Positions 1 through 6,450 of a DNA stretch of 6,658 bases are shown piece after piece; position 1 is the first letter of the stretch, and each line of letters begins with the position of its first letter. Made by a program: the position numbers and the translations under genes. Source of the DNA: Nitrospirota bacterium (GTDB taxonomy: Bacteria > Nitrospirota_A > Leptospirillia > Leptospirillales > Leptospirillaceae); contig JAJYPO010000124.1 of assembly GCA_021795275.1 (NCBI GenBank), positions 1 through 6,658 on the forward strand, read 5' to 3'. The notes beneath the pieces were generated by a model that worked only from the letters and a program-made list of their open reading frames with translations, did no database searches and was not told the origin of the DNA.

Positions 1-131
1 AGTGGTCCCCGGCTTTACGCGCAAGGCGATTTCCGGCTGGGCCAAAACCCAGCTCGGCCCGGGTTGCTCCGTGCTTTCCGACGGGCTCGCCTGCTTCACA
101 GGAGTGACCGAAGCGGGCTGTCATCACCAGG
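1..131 (+). pseudogene. IS1595-family transposase, internal fragment (left copy)
   Basis: Frame 2 reads through the conserved C-terminal half of an IS1595-type (ISPna2-like) transposase, with the recognisable block SDGLACFTGVTEAGCHHQ near residues 27-44 of the fragment. In the family this block lies in the DDE-type catalytic region, shortly before a conserved segment around FLWINT. Here the family match stops at about position 131, and the next bases read as an IS4-type transposase on the other strand, so the gene is broken internally. The 5' part lies outside the window. Within the 131 bases the reading frame is open, so the damage seen is truncation only. The same stretch recurs at 6451-6557. 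Family assignment rests on remembered motif similarity and is fairly secure; the exact IS name is not known. Confidence 0.8.
24..131 (+). repeat. Left copy of ~107-bp direct repeat (IS1595 internal)
   Basis: This segment matches 6451-6557 in the same orientation. Over the ungapped part (41-131 against 6467-6557) I count six mismatches in 91 bases, about 93% identity. Upstream of that, AGGCGAT is shared, followed by a 1-nt length difference. The repeat is internal to the IS1595 transposase gene and is not an IS terminus. Confidence 0.88.
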
Positions 132-1915
132 CTTCCGTGGCCGCGACCGCCCACAGGACGACCGGAGGCAATCCCTTCCGGTTTGTCGGAGGGGCCTAGT
201 TCCCCTTCGAGAACCGGATCTCGAGCGTCGCCTCCCGGGAGGCCCGGCTGTGCCGTCTCGGAACCTGCAGAAGGACCTCTCCGTCCGGCGACTGGCCCAG
301 AAGCGTTTCCCAGAGGGGCGTTCCATCCGTCTTTTTCCGGGGCTGGACCGCCCGGATCAGAAGCTTCGGGCCGTTTGGATCTTTCTGGGCCAGGGTGAAC
401 AATTCGTGGATATCCGACTCCCGATCCCCCATGCTGACCAGCACGGTTCCGGGATGGCGTTTCTGGATTTCCGCGACCGCCTCGAAGCTCTTGAGCCATT
501 TCTACGACTCTTTCTCTTCGATCGGTTTTTTTCTCCTCCCGTTTTTTTCTTTTCCCTATCCTTCCGAGCCGATTCCTTTTCCTCCGGCGTTTTCGGGACA
601 GGGGTGGGCGGATCTGGCGGACGGGTCCAGCACTGCACGTCCAGAAGCCCCAGCGGTGTTCCGGCCACATCGAAGGCCAGCGTGTCGTGCATCATCAGCC
701 CCAGAGGGCCGTGAAGATGATCTCCGATGGGCCCCAGACCTTTCGTGTCGGGATGGGCGGTATAGTTGAGATCGGTCGTATCCTGCACGCACCGGATGGG
801 CGGCAAGGCGCTCTTCGGTTTTTTTGAGATGGGGAGCCAGAAGCGTCTTCAACGTCACCTTCTCGTGGTCAAAAAAAAAAAAAACGGTAGGCCGCCTTGG
901 CTTTGGCCCGGCTACCGCACGCCTGGGGCAGTTGCGCGGTCGGCCGGACGAAGAAATCCCGGGCCAAGGTCAGAAGCGGGCTCGAAGCCGTTTGTCCGGA
1001 AGGAATACCCCCAGAAACTCCTCCTCCGCCCAATCACCCGGTACGAGCGCGGGAGGACATGGCAGTTCGTAGGCCGGCTTCTCCTCCCGGAGAAGAAGCC
1101 GTGCCTCCTCCGCCAAAGAATATACCAGAACCTTCTTGACTGGAACGCCCCGGCCCTGTCCCGCAGTCCGTCCGATCTCATCCCATCCGGCCGCCCGGTA
1201 GCAGGTTCCCCTGAACCGTCCCTCCTCCACGAAGGTCTCGAGAAGAAGGGGCCGTTCCCCGATGGTGGTCTCCCAGTCCCCGGGGAGCGTCTTGACTGCC
1301 TTTCCCAGAACATGCGAGGCCAGATGGGGAACCCGCACATGCTGCAAAATCAGAAAGCGGCTGTTGGCCACCACCCAGGACAGGCCCCCGACCCGCTGCT
1401 CGGGACTCCACCCAATCCAGGCATCCCGGACCGCCACCTTCCAGGCGGCCGACGAGAAGGAGAGAGCCCCCAAGTATCCTGTCCGGGAGCTTTGCACCAG
1501 ATACCGGATCTGGTCTCCGCACAGTGGCCCAGATCCCAGATAGTGGTGCCGCTTCATCATTGTGTTCCAGATCCGGGACAGGGCCTTGTGCCCCCGGGGA
1601 ACCCGGACCAGGGAAATCTCTCCCAGCTCCGGAAGGGATCCCGTAAACGCCATGGCGATCCCGTCCGGCTCCGCCCCCCTCCTTCTTGCGCGTAAAGTCC
1701 AGGACCCGAGCTTCGGGAAGAACGATCTCCCCTTTCCCCTCAAGTTTTTTGAGCGCCACCCGGCAACTCATCTCCTTGAGTTCCCCCGCCTTATTCTTCC
1801 AGTCCAGAAGGTGGCATACCTCTCGGGACAGTTCCGTCCGGCCCATGCCCCGGGCGACAAATTCCCGGATCATTTCGATCGTCTCGTTCGCGAATTCCTG
1901 TCCGCAGATCTTCAT
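130..1915 (-). pseudogene. DUF4338 (DruA-like)–IS4/Tn5-type transposase fusion, decayed
   Basis: The gene reads leftwards from ATG at 1915-1913. The N-terminal part (about 1915 to 1000) is a DUF4338 domain, the DruA family, with blocks RHHYLGSGPL, WKVAVRDAWIGWS, NSRFLIL and FRGTCYRAAGW. Next comes a Tn5-type N-terminal segment (DWAEEEFLG, about 1000). The DDE catalytic domain follows, with first aspartate in CVQDTTDLNY (about 790-760) and second in MGDRESDIHE (about 430-405). It ends at VVLWAVAATEAW (about 165-127), before the region that would carry the catalytic glutamate. The reading frame changes at least five times: C-run 1674-1679, about 973-985, A-run 871-884, about 800-806, and the T-rich stretch 526-550. 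TAG stops interrupt it at 504-502 and 198-196. It cannot encode an active transposase. DUF4338 is also the DruA component of Druantia anti-phage systems, but the fused DDE domain marks this copy as IS-borne. Confidence 0.85.
871..884. repeat. A14 homopolymer inside the IS4-type pseudogene
   Basis: Fourteen consecutive A on the plus strand (T14 on the transposase strand) lie in otherwise GC-rich sequence. On the coding strand the run follows codons for AYR and precedes DHEK, where Tn5-type relatives usually have AYRFFDH. A T7 run would encode RFFDH, so the run looks expanded by seven bases, which shifts the frame. Confidence 0.85.
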
Positions 1916-2011
1916 GGGAAAAATCGTACAGGAATTTTTCCTCGGTGTTCACCCCTGACTTATGGGGCATGATCAGATCTGAGGTGGGGGTTTACCTTGG
2001 TGAAATCAATG

Positions 2012-2040
2012 TTGACGATGACAACATATTGTAGTATATT
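2012..2040 (+). promoter_or_regulatory. Sigma70-like promoter for the exporter operon
   Basis: The -35 box TTGACG (2012-2017) and the -10 box TATATT (2035-2040) are separated by exactly 17 bp; each matches the sigma70 consensus at five of six positions. Transcription would start near 2047, inside the right arm of the inverted repeat, leaving a leader of about 98 nt before the permease start codon. This is the only good promoter I see ahead of the operon. Confidence 0.7.
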
Positions 2041-2051
2041 ACCATCGTCAA
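2023..2051 (-). promoter_or_regulatory. Opposed sigma70-like promoter within the same dyad
   Basis: On the minus strand a second -35 box TTGACG (2051-2046) is followed after 17 bp by TATGTT (2028-2023), which matches the -10 consensus at four of six positions. It would start leftward transcription near 2016, towards the IS4-type pseudogene. The -35 box follows automatically from the arm symmetry, but the -10 box lies in the non-symmetric spacer. It is weaker than the plus-strand promoter and may only be a by-product of the dyad. Confidence 0.4.
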
Positions 2052-2059
2052 CATTGATC

Positions 2060-2089
2060 AGCTTTTTCTGTTGGAATCAGAAATAAGCT
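2060..2089 (+). other. Leader hairpin upstream of the permease gene
   Basis: AGCTTTTTCTG (2060-2070) pairs with CAGAAATAAGCT (2078-2089), giving eleven base pairs with one bulged base around a 7-nt loop TTGGAAT. It lies in the predicted 5' untranslated leader, about 55 nt before the start codon. No U-tract follows, so it is not an intrinsic terminator. Its role, if any, could be mRNA stability. Confidence 0.45.
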
Positions 2090-2124
2090 ACAAGACTTTA
2101 TCAGATGATGCTTCTACGACCAAA

Positions 2125-2131
2125 GGGGAGG
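2125..2131 (+). promoter_or_regulatory. Ribosome binding site of the permease gene
   Basis: GGGGAGG lies 13 nt before the ATG at 2145. The sequence is a good Shine-Dalgarno match but the spacing is longer than usual, so initiation may be moderate. No better in-frame start follows closely. Confidence 0.6.
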
Positions 2132-2144
2132 AAATCCAACGAAT

Positions 2145-3359
2145 ATGACAACATCGAACCCTTTCGAAGAATCCCTGAGGAGAAGTAGTTGGAAAAAGCT
2201 TCCTCTACCAAGTGGCACAAACAGGTTTAGGGTACCTATCGCCCGAAGAATATTCTTCCACGACCGATCAAAAGCCCTCATAACCTTGATCGGAATCTCC
2301 TTTGCGGTCATTCTTGTATTCGTTCAGGTGGGACTCTTTGAAGGGCTACTTTCCAACGCCTCATTGATGATCGATAGAGCCCACGCCGATCTATGGATTA
2401 CCTCGAAGAAAACTCCCAATATTGACTTTCCCCAATATTTTTCTTCCAAGTTCGTCGATCGTGTGCGGGAGATCCCCGACGTGGTCCGGGCGGACAATCT
2501 GGTCGTTTCCTACATGAATGTCACACTTCCGTCCGGTGCTGCGGAAGGGATCGAGGTCTATGGCATGAGAGATTTCCGTCCATGGGGCATTCCATGGAAT
2601 CTCACGCACAGGAGATCGCTTTCTGATCTTCGACGTGAAAAGGCGTTTATTCTAGATGATGCTGCCACGAGACGGTTCGGCTCTTACCGACGAGGGGATT
2701 ATCGGACCATTTTCAATGTCCGCATGCAAATCCTCGACAAAAGTCGGGGCGCATTGTCCTTCACCACAACTCCCATTGCCTTCATGGATATTCGCCGGGC
2801 CCGCCAGATACAGTCCCAGCTTCTTTCCGGAAAAACAAGCTATATCCTTGTCCGGACAAGACCGGGAAGTGATCTTCGCCAAGTGATGGCGAGTATTGAA
2901 TCCCGCCTTCCCTACAATGATGTTTACACAAAGGCAGCATGGTCCAAGAAATCCAGACATTACTGGATTGTCAGCACCGGCCTCGGTCTCAACAACTTTG
3001 TTATGGTCTTCCTCGGAATTCTTGTCGGTATGGTAGTTGTGACCCAAACACTCTACTCGTCGACCTCGGAACATTTGGGTGAATTCGGAACAATTAAGGC
3101 GATTGGAGGCTCGAACGCCGATATTTACAAAATCGTTTCTGTACAGGCGGCGCTGGCGGCTCTTCTGGCTTTTCCCCCAGGACTTCTTGTCAGCCTTCTG
3201 ATCAAAATTCCTATGGCTCACAATGGACTCAAGCTTACTCTTTCACCGTCTTTTGCTGTTGTTGTCTTTCTCTGCACTTTTTTTCTCTGTCAGGTTGCCG
3301 CAATGGTGTCATACCGAAAGATCGCCCGGATCGATCCGGCCATGGTTTTCCGACAATGA
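2145..3359 (+). CDS. ABC exporter permease, FtsX/DevC/MacB type
   Basis: The 404-residue inner-membrane protein has the layout of a stand-alone MacB/DevC/LolC-type permease. One transmembrane helix lies near the N-terminus (about 44-66), followed by a large periplasmic domain (about 70-275, MacB_PCD-like) and three C-terminal helices (about 280-302, 333-355 and 367-388). The FtsX-domain signature lies between helices 2 and 3 in the form EFGTIKAIGGSNADI (313-327), and the C-terminus KIARIDPAMVFR is typical of the family. About 30 polar, basic residues precede the usual start of family members. In type VII ABC systems this subunit does not form a substrate pore; it transmits ATP-driven motion to the periplasmic partner. 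Its stop overlaps the ATPase start (ATGA), indicating translational coupling. It resembles DevC of cyanobacterial DevBCA exporters, but no specific substrate can be assigned. Confidence 0.93.
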   Translation: MTTSNPFEESLRRSSWKKLPLPSGTNRFRVPIARRIFFHDRSKALITLIGISFAVILVFVQVGLFEGLLSNASLMIDRAHADLWITSKKTPNIDFPQYFSSKFVDRVREIPDVVRADNLVVSYMNVTLPSGAAEGIEVYGMRDFRPWGIPWNLTHRRSLSDLRREKAFILDDAATRRFGSYRRGDYRTIFNVRMQILDKSRGALSFTTTPIAFMDIRRARQIQSQLLSGKTSYILVRTRPGSDLRQVMASIESRLPYNDVYTKAAWSKKSRHYWIVSTGLGLNNFVMVFLGILVGMVVVTQTLYSSTSEHLGEFGTIKAIGGSNADIYKIVSVQAALAALLAFPPGLLVSLLIKIPMAHNGLKLTLSPSFAVVVFLCTFFLCQVAAMVSYRKIARIDPAMVFRQ

Positions 3360-4060
3360 GGCTCGGCAACGGCATCATCCTTGACGCAAAAGGGATTACA
3401 AAGACCTTCGAGCAGGGGAAGACGGTGATCCCCATTCTCAGAAATGTGAACTTTGCCCTCTCGAAAGGAGAGATCGTCGCTATCGAAGGCCCTTCCGGAT
3501 CCGGGAAGACCACGCTTCTTTCGATCCTCGGCTTCATCATGACCCCGACATCGGGGGAGATCTTTTTGGGCGGGAGGCGAATCGATAACGCCAACAATGA
3601 TCTTCTCCCGACCATTAGGCGACGGCACATCGGTTTCGTCTTCCAGCAATTTCATCTTTTTCACTCCCTTTCTGTCCGGGAAAATGTCGAATTCGCCCTG
3701 AATATCAGAGGAGTCTCGGGCCAGGAGGCATTCAATGAGGCTTGCCGGACCGTCGATTCTGTTGGGATGTCCCATGCCATGAATTGGTTGCCGCGGACTC
3801 TTTCGGGAGGCGAAAAACAAAGGGTGGCTATAGCGCGGGCAATTGCCGGCCAATCCGACATCGTTCTAGCCGACGAGCCGACCGCCAATCTCGACAGAAC
3901 AACCGGGGAGACCATCCTTGATCTATTTCGGAATGTCGTTCACCAGGAAGATCGCACTTTGGTCATTGTGACGCATGATCCCAAAGTGCGGAGAATTGCG
4001 GATCGCGTGTGCCGAATTCATGACGGTTTTTTGGAAAATGGAGGAGTCACGTATGCCTGA
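3356..4060 (+). CDS. ABC transporter ATP-binding protein, LolD/MacB/DevA type
   Basis: The 234-residue cytoplasmic ATPase has every catalytic motif intact: Walker A GPSGSGKTT (45-53), Q-loop glutamine at 97 in FVFQQF, signature LSGGEKQR (149-156), Walker B IVLADEP (169-175, catalytic Glu174), D-loop NLD (178-180) and H-loop His207 in VTHD. Length and sequence fit the LolD/MacB/DevA group, which pairs with FtsX-type permeases. It should dimerise and power the permease encoded just upstream. The ATG overlaps the permease stop and has no clear Shine-Dalgarno sequence of its own, so translation probably depends on coupling. Its own stop overlaps the next gene by 8 nt. General function is near certain; the substrate is unknown. 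Confidence 0.95.
   Translation: MRLGNGIILDAKGITKTFEQGKTVIPILRNVNFALSKGEIVAIEGPSGSGKTTLLSILGFIMTPTSGEIFLGGRRIDNANNDLLPTIRRRHIGFVFQQFHLFHSLSVRENVEFALNIRGVSGQEAFNEACRTVDSVGMSHAMNWLPRTLSGGEKQRVAIARAIAGQSDIVLADEPTANLDRTTGETILDLFRNVVHQEDRTLVIVTHDPKVRRIADRVCRIHDGFLENGGVTYA
4040..4046 (+). promoter_or_regulatory. Ribosome binding site fixing the membrane fusion protein start
   Basis: GGAGGAG ends 6 nt before ATG at 4053. This supports a start at 4053 over the ATG at 3975, which would overlap the ATPase gene by 86 nt and add 26 residues before the membrane helix. Confidence 0.8.
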
Positions 4061-4982
4061 ATTACGGACTTTTTCGGGAAAAGGCAAGGTCTCGATTTTT
4101 CTCGGCGCAACTGTCGTCACTATTCTTGTCGGACTTGCCTATGGGAGCACGGAAAAAAGGCCGCCACCCAATTCTTCGAAAATGATTCCTTCGGGTCGTT
4201 CGGCTCCATTGCTTCCAGGGGATACTTCCGACATTGTGGCGACCGGACATGTAACCACTCCAAAAAAAGACCTTGTTTCGGTCGGAAGCGATTTTTCGGG
4301 TCTCGTGGAAAAGGTTTTTGTCGATGTTAACGATACGGTCCACAAAGGTGAGTTACTTGCCATTTTTGATGACCGGGAAATTGCCGCTCGCATCCGGGAG
4401 GAAAGGGCCCGGGTTCGGGAGGCTCGGGCGCAACTGGTTTTTGCCAAAAAGGAATGGAAGAGAGGGCAGATACTCTCTCACCTTTCATTTCAAACTCTCG
4501 AACAAAAAGACAGGAACAAGAAAAACATTGTGGTGTCGGAGAGCCGACTGGAAGAAGCCAGGGCACACCTGGCGCGCCTGAAAGAGATCGAAGCGAAGGC
4601 AAAAATCCGGAGCCCCCTCAATGGAATCCTTCTAGCCCGCTTGACTAATCCCGGCGAAGAAAAAGTCCGCGGGGCCATTCTGTTTACTGTGGCCAATCTC
4701 TCTCATCTTCAGATTCTGGCCGAAGTGGCCGAATTCGACACTGGACGTATTCGGATAAATTCTACCGTTCTCATCACAGCCGATGGCTATCCTGGCATAT
4801 CCTGGAATGGACGTGTCATCAAAATCCCCCACCGTGTTGTTCCTCAGCGGACAAACCCCGAGGATCCGTCCGCTCCTGTCGATATTCGTACTTTCAATGT
4901 CCGGATCTCTCCGGTCGATCTTTTGCCCTTGCCGCTGGGACAAAGGGTCCAAGTTCGGTTTCCTGGAGCCAATGGACCATGA
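4053..4982 (+). CDS. Periplasmic adaptor / membrane fusion protein, HlyD/DevB/MacA type
   Basis: The 309-residue protein begins with a short basic segment and one transmembrane helix (about 12-30) that anchors it in the inner membrane, followed by a Pro/Ser-rich linker. A split lipoyl-like domain follows: first half at 83-107 (GLVEKVFVDVNDTVHKGELL), second half at 183-196 (AKIRSPLNGILL). Between the halves lies an Arg/Glu/Ala-rich alpha-hairpin (about 108-180) that should reach the outer-membrane channel. A beta-barrel-like region follows at about 215-305. Near the hairpin tip, Arg137, Leu141 and Thr148 have the spacing of the Arg-Leu-Ser motif used for TolC docking, with Thr in place of Ser. 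It should bridge the permease and the TolC-type protein. It overlaps the ATPase stop by 8 nt and is followed by 40 nt before the next start. Confidence 0.92.
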   Translation: MPELRTFSGKGKVSIFLGATVVTILVGLAYGSTEKRPPPNSSKMIPSGRSAPLLPGDTSDIVATGHVTTPKKDLVSVGSDFSGLVEKVFVDVNDTVHKGELLAIFDDREIAARIREERARVREARAQLVFAKKEWKRGQILSHLSFQTLEQKDRNKKNIVVSESRLEEARAHLARLKEIEAKAKIRSPLNGILLARLTNPGEEKVRGAILFTVANLSHLQILAEVAEFDTGRIRINSTVLITADGYPGISWNGRVIKIPHRVVPQRTNPEDPSAPVDIRTFNVRISPVDLLPLPLGQRVQVRFPGANGP

Positions 4983-5009
4983 GGCCGATGCGGGTGAAAA
5001 ACGTGGTTC

Positions 5010-5016
5010 AAGGAGG
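5010..5016 (+). promoter_or_regulatory. Strong ribosome binding site fixing the TolC-type start
   Basis: AAGGAGG ends 6 nt before GTG at 5023. It selects GTG 5023 over ATG 4972, which lacks such a site and would put 17 charged residues ahead of the signal peptide, and over ATG 4783, deep inside the upstream gene. Confidence 0.82.
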
Positions 5017-5022
5017 ATTCGA

Positions 5023-6387
5023 GTGATACGGCAAAAAATCTCTTTGGAAATATCCAGGTTTTCCATCCTGATAATGCTTTTTTCCCCGACTATTGGAAGG
5101 GCTTCGGAAGATCTGATGACATCGGGATATGATTCGGGAGGAAAATCGATCTCCCTTTCCAGTGCGGTGGGTGAGGCGATTTCCCGGCGCCCCTCCCTCA
5201 AGGCATTTGCCGATCAGGTCAAGGCCACGAAAGAACGGATTAGGGAGTCAAAGTCGGGTTATCTCCCCAACCTTTCGGCCAGCTATAGTGACACGTTAGG
5301 AAACAGCATTTTCGGCTATTTTCTGTTTCCGGGGTCTGTGTATGCCAACTATAACCTGATGACCATCGGCCTGACTCAGACTGTTCTCGATTTTGGCCGG
5401 GTCCACTCCCAGGTCCGCCAGAGCCGGCATCAGCTGAAGTCCGTCGAAGCACAGAAAGGGAGGATCGTCCAGTCGGTGATCCGGGATGTGGAAACCGCCT
5501 ATTATGCCTTGCTCAAGTCCCAGCACCGGGTAATCTCCGCCCGTCAAAGCCTGATCGATTCAATAAGACACCTTGACGAGGCCCAGGCCCGCGTGCAGGC
5601 GGGAGTCGGCCTGAGGCTCGATGTCACCCAGGCCAAGGTGAACTACGAGCAGGCCCGTCTCGACATGATCCATGAAGAGACCAGTCTCAGGAAGGCTCAG
5701 GTCGATCTTGGACGTGCGATCGGATACAAGCGGAAACAGCCGTTTGTGGCCGATGAAATTCCGGACGGAGGAGCGATTCCATCGATCGACCCGGATGCCG
5801 ACCTGTCCCGCTATCTCGGCACTCATCCCGATATGCTGGCCGACAAGGAAACGGTCCACTCTCGTGAAGCCTCGCTCGATTCTGCGAAGGACCAGAACTA
5901 TCCTTCCATTACCGGTTCGGCCCAGTACTATCTGGCCCAGATCTCGGTCCAGTTTTTTCCCGGGATTCCCACGACCCCCTTTTCCAGCGTCAATGTGGGT
6001 GGGATGCTCAATGTTCCTATCTTTGAGGGGGGGCTGGTTACCCACCAGATTCATGAGGCGCGAGCCAGCCTTCGCCAATCGATCCACCAGAAAGAGGACG
6101 ATGCCATCCGGATCGTGGCCAATGTGAGAGATGCCGCCGAGGATGTCCGGGAGGCGAAGGAACGTCTGAAGGAGACCCGGACCGCCTTGGATAACGCCGA
6201 GGAAAATGACCGACTGATCGAGGCGGCCTACCGTGTGGGGACGGCGCATTCGGTGGATGTGGTCGATGCGGAAACGGCGTTAAGGAGGGCCAGGGTTGAA
6301 GTGGATTCGGCCCGGTATGATCTTCGGAGTGCCATCGTGCAATATCGATTCGCTCTGGGAGTCCTGTTTGCACCCGGAGCCTCCTAA
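5023..6387 (+). CDS. TolC-family outer membrane efflux protein
   Basis: The protein has 454 residues from the GTG start, a normal length for TolC-family channels. Residues 1-27 form a signal peptide: basic start, hydrophobic core ILIMLF, and likely cleavage after GRA at 25-27. Two homologous outer-membrane-efflux repeats follow, about 44-230 and 260-450. Repeat 1 opens with ISLSSAVGEAISRRPSL, and typical family motifs are YLPNLSASYS, TVLDFGRVHSQVRQSR and LRLDVTQAKVNYEQARLD. Repeat 2 includes YPSITGSAQYYL, GGMLNVPIFEGG and a closing segment around VDVVDAETALRRARV. Each repeat has the long Ala/Arg/Glu-rich helices that build the periplasmic tunnel. As a trimer it should form the exit duct for the exporter encoded upstream. 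The coding sequence becomes more GC-rich towards its 3' end than the permease gene. No terminator is evident after the TAA. Confidence 0.94.
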   Translation: MIRQKISLEISRFSILIMLFSPTIGRASEDLMTSGYDSGGKSISLSSAVGEAISRRPSLKAFADQVKATKERIRESKSGYLPNLSASYSDTLGNSIFGYFLFPGSVYANYNLMTIGLTQTVLDFGRVHSQVRQSRHQLKSVEAQKGRIVQSVIRDVETAYYALLKSQHRVISARQSLIDSIRHLDEAQARVQAGVGLRLDVTQAKVNYEQARLDMIHEETSLRKAQVDLGRAIGYKRKQPFVADEIPDGGAIPSIDPDADLSRYLGTHPDMLADKETVHSREASLDSAKDQNYPSITGSAQYYLAQISVQFFPGIPTTPFSSVNVGGMLNVPIFEGGLVTHQIHEARASLRQSIHQKEDDAIRIVANVRDAAEDVREAKERLKETRTALDNAEENDRLIEAAYRVGTAHSVDVVDAETALRRARVEVDSARYDLRSAIVQYRFALGVLFAPGAS

Positions 6388-6443
6388 TGGCTGTCTCAAT
6401 CATCGCCACCCAACCTCTCCCTCTGTCAAGAGGAGAAACCTGA
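6387..6443 (+). other. Possible 18-codon reading frame overlapping the TolC-type stop
   Basis: TAATG joins the stop of the TolC-type gene to an ATG at 6387, with GGAG at 6376-6379 placed 7 nt upstream. The frame reads MAVSIIATQPLPLSRGET and stops at 6441-6443, just before the second IS1595 fragment. It could be the start of a fifth operon gene lost when IS sequence arrived, or a chance frame. I recognise no family. Confidence 0.25.
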
Positions 6444-6450
6444 GGGGGCT

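Larger units (their letters stand above)
130..1990 (-). mobile_element. Remnant of an IS4-type (Tn5-like) insertion sequence
   Basis: The element is defined by the broken DUF4338–DDE transposase gene. Its left end in the window is a join to IS1595 sequence inside both genes, so the distal terminal repeat is gone. Its promoter-proximal end should lie somewhere in 1916-2004, because the transposase starts at 1915. I could not fix that end: without the other terminus no inverted repeat pair can be recognised. Candidate landmarks are the CCCC/GGGG pair at 1952-1955 and 1964-1967 and the 10-bp palindrome TCAGATCTGA at 1973-1982. The right boundary given here is therefore approximate. Confidence 0.6.
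2005..2058. promoter_or_regulatory. Perfect 16-bp inverted repeat, probable operator
   Basis: The left arm ATCAATGTTGACGATG (2005-2020) is the exact reverse complement of the right arm CATCGTCAACATTGAT (2043-2058), separated by a 22-bp AT-rich spacer. The arms contain the -35 boxes and the spacer the -10 boxes of two opposed promoters, so a dimeric or tetrameric regulator bound here could control both. Nested in the left half is a second imperfect dyad, ATGTTG (2009-2014) and CAACAT (2022-2027) with a 7-bp gap. No regulator gene is present in the window. An alternative is that this is a small mobile or structural inverted repeat, but the promoter arrangement favours an operator. Confidence 0.7.

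Noticed and set aside
64..714. Open plus-strand frame of 216 codons across the IS junction
   Set aside because: It starts inside the IS1595 fragment in another frame and runs antisense to the IS4-type catalytic domain; nothing in the translation is recognisable.
766..1695. Open plus-strand frame of 309 codons
   Set aside because: It lies antisense to the DUF4338–transposase pseudogene, whose minus-strand frames carry clear family motifs. The plus-strand product is low-complexity, Pro/Arg/Gly-rich and without recognisable motifs.
130..1915. A Druantia anti-phage system because of the DruA-like domain
   Set aside because: No DruB-DruE partner genes or large helicase are present, and the domain is fused to a transposase and broken by frameshifts.
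1970..2061. TGATCAG repeated at 1970-1976 and 2055-2061
   Set aside because: A 7-base match built on a self-complementary hexamer can occur by chance, and no further similarity surrounds it.
2652..3221. Minus-strand frame of 189 codons inside the permease gene
   Set aside because: Antisense to a well-supported FtsX-type permease, and the translation lacks any family features.
3975..4052. Upstream ATG extension of the adaptor gene
   Set aside because: It would overlap the ATPase gene by 86 nt and add 26 residues before the anchor helix, while ATG 4053 has a well-placed GGAGGAG.
4783..5022. Upstream ATG extension of the TolC-type gene
   Set aside because: The 80 extra residues lie mostly within the adaptor gene and would bury the signal peptide; GTG 5023 has AAGGAGG at ideal spacing.
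6420..6433. Hairpin CCTCT-GTCA-AGAGG after the operon as a terminator
   Set aside because: The stem is only five base pairs and no T-run follows.
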